A DNA stretch of 64,000 nt from Anthoceros angustus. Taxonomy: Eukaryota; Streptophyta; Anthocerotopsida; Anthocerotales; Anthocerotaceae. Shown here one piece after another: positions 21,951 through 32,039 of the stretch (within the stretch, counting starts at the first letter, position 1; each line of letters starts with the position of its first letter). The notes beneath the pieces are model-generated. The model was not told the DNA's origin. It did not search any database and saw only the letters and a list, made by a program, of their open reading frames with translations. Location of the stretch: assembly GCA_010909165.1 (NCBI GenBank), contig MU008159.1:2046001-2110000 (forward strand). The letters are read 5' to 3'. The translations under genes and the position numbers were made by a program.

Positions 21951-24712
21951 GTATTGAAGTGTGCAACGTTTGGAGGGTTTGCCTCCAACATCTTTGGATG
22001 TTTGATTCTAATCTAGAAATATGTGTTGTTGTGTGGCATGGATGAGTGTGTTGTCCAATGAGCGATTGATTGTTTTACTTGTGTGGTCGATGTATATGTT
22101 GTACATCTATGGTTGTTTGTACGTCTAACTCTTGTTGTACTTGAAAAAGGGTTTTCACTTTATTTTTCCCAATATGTGGTGTATTTTTAGACGGGTTCTA
22201 TGTGTCATCCTTAAGAAAGTGGAAGGAATAACAACTCTAACAATGTCTAGCCCTGTTGTGTTTTGGGGCACCGCCCCATATCCTCTCTTGTCTAGACCGT
22301 CGATAATCAACTTTTAGACCTTCCAGGTTCTCATCCGACGGTTCAAGGCATGTGAGTTCTTTCTTTTCGCTTTGTTATCCGTTATGTTGTTTGTACATCT
22401 CAACGTTGTTCGATGACTTCTCCTGTTGCGATGGCTCTAAAAGAAAACCCACGGGCCTGGACCGGGCAAGAAGTGTGCACCTTTGTCTGAAGTCATGTCC
22501 AAGCCGTACACTCGACAACGTGTTAAAACAGCCATCGTTCACACTGCAACCCACCCTCTGCAGGATGATGGTAAAGTTGACGGTGTCCTTGTGCATAGTG
22601 AGGGGACATATTTGGTGCCGAAAAGTCCATTCCCAAACCGCCAAGGCACTTTTCATCCAAGGAGGATGCCCGGCGTGCTGCTGAATTTGCTCGGAAGAGA
22701 AGAAGGGTTGACACCCGACTGCCCTTGGTGGAGGGTCCCTTGTCGAGATTACTAACTATTGTCCTGCTTCGAGAGAGGGGTTAAGTTTGTTGGTGAGAAT
22801 GTCCATCGACACACGATTCCATGGTCCTTGCGAAGCATGCCTCTGATCTCGAAATGGTGGCTGCTCCTGCAGCAAGATAAGTCTCAATTCCTTTCACCGG
22901 TGAGTTTTCCATTCGGTCGCTCCCGAACTCAAGTTATCACGACCGAGTGTATTGATATGTTTGAGAGAATGAGGTCTGCTGATCCCGAGGATGATTTTGC
23001 TATGGGCATGGAAGAAATTGAAGATGAGGCCCATTTTAGGGACCAAGGGTTTGACCTCGATTCCCGAGGGAGCCGTGAATGATGCAATGAGTGGTGGTGA
23101 GGACAAGTCCAAACGCCAAAATAATTGGTGCAGTCGTCTTAAGTCTTTCATGAAAGTGAGTGGTGTGAGGGGTTGGGATAGTGCAATAGAGGACATTCCT
23201 CACAAGGACTTGAACCTTATATTGATACTGCTTTTCCACCAAGTTCGAACTTAAAAGACAACTCAAGATTCTCTCAAACGTAAGTCTTCATCCCTTTCTG
23301 TTATTCCGTTGTGTTTCTTTTCATTTTATGTGCGGTATTGAAGTGTGCAACGCTTCGGAGGGTTTGCCTCCCAACATCTTTGGATGTTTTGATTCTAATC
23401 TAGAAATATGTGTTGTTGTGTGGCATGGATGAGTGTGTTGTCCAATGAGCGCTTGATTGTTTTACTTGTGTGATGTATATGTTGTACATCTATGGTTGTT
23501 TGTACGTCTAACTCTTGTTGTACTTGAAAAAAGGGTTTTCACTTTATTTTTCCAATATGTGGTGTATTTTTAGACAGGTTCTATGTGTCATCCTTAACAG
23601 AAAGTGGAAGGGAATAACAACTCTAACAATGTCTAGCCCCAAGTTGTGTTTTGGGGCACTGCCCCCATATCCTCTCTTGTCTAGACTGTCTGATAATCAA
23701 CTTTTAGACCTTCCAGCAGGTTCTCATCTGGACGGTTCAAGGCTTATGTGAGTTCTTTCTTTTCGTTTGTTATCTGTTATGTTGTTTGTACATCTCAACG
23801 TTGTTCTGATGACTTCTCCTGTTGCGATGGCTCTAAAAGAAAACCCACGGGCCTGGACCGGGCAAGAAGTGTGCACCTTTGTCAAGTCATGTCCAAGCCG
23901 TACACTCGACAACGTGTTAAAACAGCCATCGCTCACACCGCAACCCACCCTCTGCAGGATGATGGTAAAGTTGAGTGTCCTTGTGCATAGTGAGGGACAT
24001 ATTTGGTGCCGAAAAGTCCATTCCCAAACCGCCAAGGCACTTTTCATCCAAGGAGGATGCCCGTCTTCTTTGCTCGGAAGAAGAAGGGTTGACACCCGAC
24101 TGCCCTTGGTGGAGGGTCCCTTGTCGAGATTACTAACTATTGTCCTGCTTCGAGAGAGGGGTTAAGTTTGTTGGTGAGAATGTCCATCCGATTACTCGAT
24201 TCCATGGTCCTTGCGCGAAGCATGCCTCTGATCTCGAAATGGTGGCTGCTCCTGCAGAAGATAAGTCTCAATTCCTTTCACCTGGTGAGTTTTCCATTCG
24301 GTCGCTCCCGAACTCAAGTTATCACGAGTGTATTGATATGTTTGAGAGAATGAGGTCTGCTGATCCCGAGGATGATTTTGCTATGGGCATGGAAGAAATT
24401 GAAGATGAGGCCCATTTTAGGGACCAAGGGTTTGACCCTCGATTCTGAGGGAGCCGTGAATGATGCAATGAGTGGTGGTGAGGACAAGTCCAAACGCCAA
24501 AATAATTGGTGCCGGAGTCGTCTTAAGTCTTTCATGAAAGTGAGTGGTGTGAGGGGTTGGGATAGTGCAATAGAGGACATTCCTCACAAGGACTTGAACC
24601 TTATATTGATACCGTTTTCCACCAAGTTCGAACTTAAAAGACAACTCAAGATTCTCTCCAAACGTAAGTCTTCATCCCTTTCTTATTCCGTTGTGTTTCT
24701 TTTCATTTTGTG
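21951..24712. repeat. 1.38-kb tandem duplication inside the recombinase element
   Basis: The first copy starts at GTATTGAAGTGTGCAACG (21951) and the second at 23335, a shift of 1384 bp. The second runs to the CAG acceptor at about 24721. Both copies carry the same exon-like blocks (MSKPYTRQRVKTAI; IDMFERMRSADPEDDFAMGM; KSKRQNNW...LKSFMKVSGV). Neither copy reads through in one frame. Confidence 0.9.
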
Positions 24713-26010
24713 CTGATTTCAGATATTGGTGCGTTGATGTCCTTCTTCGAGGGTTCAATCGCATTTTGATAAGGAAGTGTGTTCTGGAGCAAAGCCGTCT
24801 TGGGTCTGATGTGCCTGTGATCAATATGTTTCACGGCGTGTTCAATGGTTGTCAGGCTGCACTTGTTGCTTCCATGAAAATCAGTAAAGACCTTGGTATA
24901 GTATCGTGCCGAAAGGTGGTGAAACTGATATCTGATGATGATGAGAGACGAATTCTTGCCCACAGTGACCATCAATGTTCTTTTGGGCGAGGCGCCCAGA
25001 AAAGGTTTGTGTTCTGATTCCTAGCTTCTTGTGTGCATTTTGCAATACTGTCGTTGTTGCTTCTAACGATTCGGTTTACGAATAGGTGTGCATATTTTGC
25101 ATGAATCGTTTCAGAGTACGTGGCGGGGAGGAATTGCACAACCTGTTAATCAGGGACCTCTCATTCTCTTCGGATTCTGGAGGCGTTTTTGTACAGTACG
25201 TTTGTCCATGTTTTGATTGATGCTTTGTTGTGTTGTAATACTCTCCGTGTATGATACCTTGTTTGTGTTGTAATACCCTCCTTGTGTTGCCTCGCAGATA
25301 CGAGGAACGACATTCGAAGAATTACAAAGTTGATATGCGCAACTACGAGTGAGCACTTCCGCCAAAAGTGAAAACTATGAGGTGGATGTTATTCAAACAT
25401 TTAAAGTCATTGACCATTGTCCAAAGTGGACCGCAAATGACAAGAATATATCTATCCAAGGGTTTCTTTTCAATTCTCCCATCGATAATCCAAGATCGAA
25501 TGTAAGTATCTTTTGATAAGGGTTCTAGGTTTGTGTTCCATTGGACGTGCTAACTTTAATTTTCTCTGTGAGTAGGCTTGGTATGCAAAACTCCGGGTAT
25601 CCAAAGGAATGCTCTCAAAATATATGAAGACAATGGCGAAGCTGGTCTTGATGGGTATTACGAACAAGAGCCGTGTAACGATGATTACGCTGGCCGACCA
25701 TGGCTCGTGCCCTCGATCTTGGCGTAAGCCACCGCCACAAACCGATGCTGGATTTTCAAGGTAGGATCTATTTGTTGATGCCGTCAGAACTTGTTTATGC
25801 CTTCTATTGACATGATGTGTTCTCACAGACTGTGGACTTTGCAGGTATGACCGTTCGTGGCAAGCAAAACAGTAGCTGTGGTTCTAGTTCGTGAAAGAAG
25901 ATCATACAATGAGTTGCTCAATGAAGAACTCGATCGGATGCGGATGACTTGCGGGTGTGCTTGTTGTCAATGTGACTCGGATATAGTTTTTCCACCAAGA
26001 TGTAAGTATT
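22430..26010 (+). mobile_element. Crypton-like tyrosine recombinase (DUF3504-type), multi-exon, frameshifted
   Basis: Predicted exon blocks on the plus strand, in order. N-terminal AWTGQEVCTF and MSKPYTRQRVKTAI (duplicated). IDMFERMRSADPEDDFAMGM. A core-binding-like part SFMKVSGVRGWDSAIEDIP (about 24520) and LLRGFNRILIRKCVLEQSRL (about 24740), then INMFHGVFNGCQAALVASMK and KLISDDDERRILAHSD (about 24930). Catalytic-like VRGGEELHNLLIRDLSF (25115) and EERHSKNYKVDMRNYE (25300). Then KGMLSKYMKTMAK (25600), NKSRVTMITLADHG (about 25660), and TDAGFSRYDRS around 25745-25860 with the candidate active tyrosine, followed by ERRSYNELLNEELDRMRMT and a Cys-rich CGCACCQCD. The order RGGEE, KxMKxMxxxAGL, NxS, TGH-like, Y matches the DUF3504/Crypton-derived recombinases of animals (family knowledge). 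Frames break near 24750, 25350, 25650 and 25720. No flanking ends were identified. Confidence 0.65.
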
Positions 26011-26124
26011 TTCTACCATGAAGGGAGTGATTTTACCGAGAAGATTATGATTCTACTGTAAAGGATGCTGATGTTAAGAATTTGTTGTGCATAGGCTTGT
26101 GCTCAATGTTGCCTACAAGTTCAG

Positions 26125-28935
26125 TAACGTAAGCATTCCATGAGTCGTTTTGGTTCAAGGTTTGTTTCTTTTAATCTTTTGATTGGTATTTGATTCTTTT
26201 TGTTGCTTTTTGTTGCGGTGTTGCCAATCACCACCCTCGCTATCCACCATGAAAGCAGGCCCCTTTTGTCAAGACTGGACCGGTTAGTATCTTGCTGTTG
26301 TATTTTCGTCCTCCTTGCTGGTTTGCACCCAATATTTCATGCAATGTTTGTTGTTGTTTGCAGTTCCAGCATTGTGAAGCTTTGGAAGCTGTCCAAGTGC
26401 CAGGAAGTAGTGTTAAAGATCTTCAGATTGACAACAGCAGACCAACTCCTGGGTGTATTCAACATCGACATGTTGAAAAGGTTAAGTGTAAAGGTGGTTT
26501 AAGTTTTATCCTTCATTCTCTTATTGTGTTTGTCGATTCTATGTTTGTCGGCAGAGTATTAGCCCCACCACTAAAGATCTGTCGCCCACTAGTTTGACGA
26601 GCATTTGGTCCTCATTCAACATTGATGGTGCCTAGTGTGGTGGAGGTGATGCCTCGCTTGGAGGCCTGTAAGCATTTTATGAGTCGTTTTGGTTCAAGGT
26701 TTGTTTCTTTTCTTCTTTTGCTGATTGGTATTTGACTTTTTGTTGCTTTTTGTTGCTTTTGTTGCGTGTTAATCTACCACCCTTGCTATCCACCATGAAA
26801 GGGGCCCCTTTTGTCGACTGGACCGGTTAGTATCTTGTTGTATTTTCGTCCTCCTTGCTGGTTTGCACCCAATATTTCATGCAATGTTTGTTGTTGTTTG
26901 CCCAGATTGTGAAGCTTTGGAAGTCAAGTGCCGAAGTAGTGTTAAAGATCTTGATTGACAACAGCAGACCAACTCTGGGTGTATTCAACATCGACATGTT
27001 GAAAAGGTTAAGTGTAAAGGTGGTTTAAGTTTTATCCTTCATTCTCTTATTGTGTTTGTCTCGATTCTATGTTTGTCGGCAGTATTAGCCCCACCACTAA
27101 AGATCTGTCGCCCACTAGTTTGACGAGCATTTGGTCCTCGTTCAACATTGATGGTGCCCGAGTGTGGTGGAGGTGATGCCTCCTCGATTGGAGGCTGTGT
27201 AAGCATTTTATGAGTCGTTTTGGTGTCGAAGGTTTGTTTCTTTTCTTCTTTTGCTGATTGGTATTTGACTTTTTTGTTGCTTTTTGTTGCGTGTTACCAC
27301 CCTTGCTATCCACCATGAAAGGGCCCCTTTTGTCAAGACTGGACCGGTTAGTATCTTGTTGTATTTTGGTTCTCCTTGCTGGTTTGCACCCAATATTTCA
27401 TACAATGTTTGTTGTTGTTTGCAGTTCCAGCATTGTGAAGCTTTGGAAGCTGTCCAAGTGCCAGAAAGTAGTGTTAAAGATCTTCAGATTGACAACAGCA
27501 GACCAACTACTGGGTGTATTCAACATCGACATGTTGAAAAGGTTAAGTGTAAAGGTGGTTTAAGTTTCATCCTTCATTCTCTTATTGTGTGTGTCTGATT
27601 CTATGTTTGCTGGCAGAGTATTAGCCCCACCACTAAAGATGCTGTGTCAGCCACTAGTTTGACGAGCATTTCAGTTCCTCAGTTCAACATTGATGGTGCC
27701 CAGTGTGGTGGAGGTGATGCCTCGCTTGGAGGCTGTAAGCATTTTATGAGTCGTTTTGGTGTCGAAGGTTTGTTTCTTTTCTTCTTTTGCTGATTGGTAT
27801 TTGACTTTTTGTTGCTTTTTGTTGTTGTGCATAGGCTTGTGCTCAATGTTGCCTACAAGTTCAGAACGTAAGCATTCCATGAGTCGTTTTGGTTCAAGGT
27901 TTGTTTCTTTTAATCTTTGCCGATTGGTATTTGATTCTTTTTGTTGCTTTTTGTTGCGTGTTGCCAATGTTACCACCCTTGCTATCCACCATGAAAGCGG
28001 GCCCTTTTGTCAAGACTGGACGGTTAGTATCTTGTATTTTCGTCCTCCTTTTGGTTTGCACCCAATATTTCATGCAATGTTTGTTGTTGTTTGCCCAGAT
28101 TGTGAAGCTTTGGAAGCCCAAGTGCGAAGTAGTGTTAAAGATCTTCAGATTGACAACAGCAGACCAACTCGGGTGTATTCAACATCGACATGTTGAAAAG
28201 GTTAAGTGTAAAGGTGGTTTAAGTTTTATCCTTCATTCTCTTATTGTGTTTGTCTGATTCTATGTTTGCTGGCAGAGTATTAGCCCCACCACTAAAGATG
28301 CTGTGTCAGCCACTAGTTTGACGAGCATTTCAGGTCCTCAGTTCAACATTGATGGTGCCCTGAGTGTGGTGGAGGTGATGCCTCGCTTGGAGGCTGTAAG
28401 CATTTTATGAGTCGTTTTGGTTTCTGAAGGTTTGTTTCTTTTCTTCTTTTGCTGATTGGTATTTGACTTTTTTTTGTTGCTTTTTGTTGCCAGGCGTTGC
28501 CAACTGTTACCACCCTTGCTATCCACCATGAAAGCAGGGCCCCTTTTGTCAGCACTGGACCGGTTAGTATCTTGCTGTTGTATTTTGGTTCTCCTTGCTG
28601 GTTTGCACCCAATATTTCATACAATGTTTGTTGTTGTTTGCAGTTCCAGCATTGTGAAGCTTTGGAAGCTGTCCAAGTGCGAAGTAGTGTTAAAGATCTT
28701 GATTGACAACAGCAGACCAACTATCGGGTGTATTCAACATCGACATGTTGAAAAGGTTAAGTGTAAAGGTGGTTTAAGTTTCATCCTTCATTCTCTTATT
28801 GTGTGTCGATTCTATGTTTCTTTGGCAGTATTAGCCCCACCACTAGCCACCACTAGTTTGTGAGCATTTGGTCCTCATTCAACATTGATGGTGCCCGAGT
28901 GTGGTGGAGGTGATGCCTCGCTTGGAGGCCTGTGC
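26125..28935 (+). repeat. Fivefold tandem array of a ~530-bp exon-intron module
   Basis: The phrase GTAAGCATTTTATGAGTCG starts units near 26128, 26668, 27200, 27734 (with a short extra partial at 27869) and 28398, a period of about 530. Each unit has three open blocks bordered by GT and AG: A (TLAIHHES...PFV), B (FQHCEALEAVQV...IGCIQHRHVEK) and C (SISPTTKDAVSATSLTSIS...LSVVEVMPRLEA). The best-preserved units (27.3-27.7 and 28.25-28.7 kb) would add about 100 residues each to the product of the recombinase gene upstream. Other units carry small gaps that break frame, mostly at CAG or CTG. No known domain recognised. Confidence 0.8.
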
Positions 28936-28954
28936 CAAGTCATTGTGGTGAGAC

Positions 28955-29323
28955 TTGAGCTGGAAGTGCAACAGGAAGGATTGTGGAGACACCGCCTATA
29001 GCTTTGGATATGGTAGAGCAAAGATGGGGTTGAGAAGGGTGGTTCAAGCGGGTTTGAGCGGCGTCTTCGAGATTACCCGAGAAAGGGAGAATGACAGGAG
29101 AATCGAAAAGGGAATTTCAACGGCAAATGATTTAGAATCATTGATTGAGCAGAGGCGCAAGGTCGTACAACCGAGTTTCCAAGCAAGAGAGAAAGCTTTG
29201 GAGATCCAAAGGAGAAAAATGTCGAAAGGAGGCAAGAGTATTTCAAGCAGGAAAAACTCAAACAGCAGAAGGAGCAACAGAAATGCGAAGATTGCGTGGG
29301 AAAGGCGTGAAGCAAACTATTGA
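28955..29323 (+). CDS. Possible 3' exon of the element, charged coiled-coil segment
   Basis: An open frame directly after the last module: WKCNRKDCGDTAYSFGYGRA, then a strongly charged, helix-prone run (ITRERENDRRIEKGISTAND; SLIEQRRKVVQPSFQAREKA) ending in TGA. It lacks its own upstream ATG (first ATG at 29023), so it is better read as a continuation of the upstream gene than as a gene of its own. A further open block (about 29325-29380) ends at a GTAAGTT donor. Function unknown. Confidence 0.4.
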   Translation: MSWKCNRKDCGDTAYSFGYGRAKMGLRRVVQAGLSGVFEITRERENDRRIEKGISTANDLESLIEQRRKVVQPSFQAREKALEIQRRKMSKGGKSISSRKNSNSRRSNRNAKIAWERREANY

Positions 29324-29399
29324 CAATGTTACAGTCCTCCAGCGCCCACTTCCATCCATGGAAAACCATATAAAGTCGTAAGTTGATTTAATTGTTCCT

Positions 29400-30150
29400 T
29401 GATTTTGATCGCTAATTTTACTTTAGTAGACTAAGACGGTAATGTTTGATTAGGTTCTCAACTTTCGTGAAGATGAAGAATTTCTCCAAAGCCCTGTGTT
29501 CATCAACCGGCAAACTATGATAATGTTGGACAAGTTGCCCGGTTAAACCAAGTGGTCTTGGAAACTATGTCTTCAATCTCTACAATTGTACAAATCAATT
29601 TTCCAAAATAAGGTGGGAATCTTTTCTAATGAACTTTTTCTTTGGCCTATTCCGAATCCTAATTGGTTACAAGCCTAATTTTACTTTGTATATGTAGATT
29701 TGTAATTTCGAATAAGGAGGATCAACTATTCGGTATTTTCTATTTTCTGTTATTTTGAATTCATGCACCGGATATACGAAACTTTGCAAAGATGATATTT
29801 CTTTGTTGGTTTTTGTATATCCCGGATCCGCATGAATGGTACTAATGTAAGATGTTTTACGCCGATTAGCGATTGTGTTGGAATTACTAGGCCTCCTCAG
29901 ATTACAATCTACCATGGTATTTCAGCTTCACTTGCTATTCACTTGGTGATCATTCTTTACCTCTTGTTCTAGTTTTGATTTGGATGGTAAAATGTTTCCA
30001 TTCATCACCACGCTTTTTACTCTATATTCACTTGGTTGATCCATTCTTTACCCTCCTATTCTAGTTTTGACTTGGATGGTAAAATGTTTCCATCCATCGC
30101 CTATGCTTTCTACTCTATTGTTACAATTTCTACCTTATTCAGTAAAAAAT
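29400..30150. other. AT-rich spacer with a ~105-bp direct repeat
   Basis: TTCTAGTTTTGA(T/C)TTGGATGG then TAAAATGTTTCCAT occurs at about 29970 and 30060, each followed by CATC..C...CTTT(T/C)TACTCTAT. No gene recognised apart from a short open piece near 29460-29540. Confidence 0.5.
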
Positions 30151-30199
30151 TTTTACCAATCGAAAAATTCTCTCTCTTCGTTTTACCCTTTTGGCCCTG

Positions 30200-30780
30200 A
30201 AAAAAAACCAACTGGGCGCGTCGAGGCCCCAGACGAGGCCGCGACTTTACGTCGACTCTGCTTCCACAAGGAGCATCAGATGGGAAGAGTGGGCCTTCCC
30301 AAGGGCCATCACAGCGGCAGCCTAGGCAAAGCAAGGGAGCATCAGGGCTGCTTGATGACAGCGCATCAACATTGTTCGATGATATCGGGATTGTGCCAAG
30401 GACCACTTTGGAGAATCCTTTCACTACGGCTGAGAAGAATGTCTTGACTGAAATTTGTACTGATCTATCAGAACAGGGGCTACTGGATAAGGAATGGTGC
30501 ATCCATGAAGAAGGAACTGACTCCACCCAATGTAATTTTGATCCCATTCCGCGCTTTGGGTGAACGGTATATGGATGCGCTGAGGACGGTAAGATTGTAG
30601 TTGGGTACATTCTATGGGCTTGGAAGTATGAAGTCCGCAATTCGTAATGAAGCTTCTAATATGCACAATGAAGGAGAAGTTCTTTGTGAAGAATTTAATT
30701 GTCATCACCGGTCTTGAGTGCGGACAAGTCGATTCCAAGGCGATGCAATACTCAAGACCGCGGGGATCGGACGCAATGAC
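30200..30780 (+). pseudogene. Open fragment of the second mobile element (5' part)
   Basis: Best block: SASTLFDDIGIVPRTTLENP, then FTTAEKNVLTEICTDLSEQG and LLDKEWCIHEEGTDSTQCNF (30360-30560). Homology not recognised. It precedes the GTGCGCGCAC satellite, after which coding-like text resumes at 32.0 kb in the same orientation, so I take it as an upstream exon or fragment of that element. Confidence 0.35.
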
Positions 30781-30794
30781 AAGTGATCGTGATT

Positions 30795-31960
30795 ATGCGC
30801 GCACGCGCGCACAAGTGCGCGCACGAGGGCCCATTGAGACTCGGCGCGCCCGCGCGCACGAGGCCCATTGAGACCCGGCGCGCGCGCACTGGGCGCATGG
30901 TGCTATCAACCCCAAAGGCGTGCACTTGGGCGCCGCACGAGGGCCCATTGAGACCCGGCGCGCCCGCGCGACCGGGGCCATGTGATTCTGCGCGCGCACA
31001 AGTGCGCGCACGAGGGCCCATTGAGACCTCGGCGCGCCCGCGCGCGCACTGTGGCCCATTGAGACCCGGCGCGCGCACGAGGGCCCATTGAGACCTCGGC
31101 GCGCGCAATGGGGCACCATGAGACCCGGCGCGCACTGTGGCCCATTGCGCGCACAAGTGCGCGCACGCGCGCACAAGTGCGCGCACTGTGGCCCATTGAG
31201 ACCCGGCGCGCACATCGGGTAGTAACCGGTGCGCGCACAAGTGCGCACGAGGCCCATTGAGACCTCGGCGCGCCCAAGTGCGCGCACCGGCATGAGGTGC
31301 CCCATTGCGCGCACTGGGCGCCGCCTTAAGCCCAACCGAGGATGTCTCGTTAATGTATATGGTTGATGTATCCGTTAATGGAGTAATGGTTGTCTTTTAT
31401 TGCGGACATTCGGGACTATGCGCGCACTTGGGCGCACGAGGGCCCATTGAGACCTCGGCGCGCCCGCGCGCGCACTGTGGCCCATTGAGACCCGGCGCGC
31501 CCGCGCGCGCACAAGTGCGCGCACAAGTGTGCGCACGAGGGCCCATTGAGACCCGGCGCGCCCGCGCGCGCGACCGGGGCCATGTGATTCTGCGCGCGCA
31601 CAAGTGCGCGCACGAGGGCCCATTGAGACCCCGATGCGCGCCCAAGTGCGCACGAGGCCCATTGAGACCCGCGCACTTGGGCGCGCGCACGAGGGCCCAT
31701 TGAGACCTCGGCGCGCGCACTTGTGCGCGCAATGGGCACCATGAGACCCGGCGCGCACTCCGTCCATGGTGCCCCATTGCGCGCACAAGTGCGCACGCGC
31801 GCGCCCGCGCGCGACAAGCGCGCGCACTGTGCGAGATTGTGCGCACATCGGGCTGCAAAACCGGTGCGCGCACAAGTGCGCACACCTCGGCTCGCCTGGA
31901 GTCCCAGTGCGCGCACCGGGGCATGAGGTGCCCCAGCGCGTGCTTGTGCACGCCTTGGCG
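30795..31960. repeat. GTGCGCGCAC / GAGGGCCCATTGAGACC satellite, two blocks
   Basis: Block 1 (30795-31325) and block 2 (31418-31960) are built from GCGCGCACAAGTGCGCGCAC, CGAGGGCCCATTGAGACC and CGGCGCGCCCGCGCG in shifting order. They are separated and followed by a ~95-bp direct repeat (31327-31420 and 31968-32060: TAAGCCCAAC..., GGAGTAATGGTTGTCTTT, ACATTCGGGACTATG). All long open frames on both strands come from the repeat. Alternating purine-pyrimidine runs and palindromes dominate. Confidence 0.9.
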
Positions 31961-32039
31961 TCGTCTTAAGCCCAACTGAGGATGTCTCTGGTTAATGTAT
32001 CTGGTTGATGTATCTGGTTAATGGAGTAATGGTTGTCTT

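Noticed and set aside
30752-31975. Arg/Ala/His-rich ORFs up to 192 codons on both strands
   Set aside because: All come from the GTGCGCGCAC satellite. Several overlapping frames on both strands stay open because the repeat lacks T/A-rich stops.
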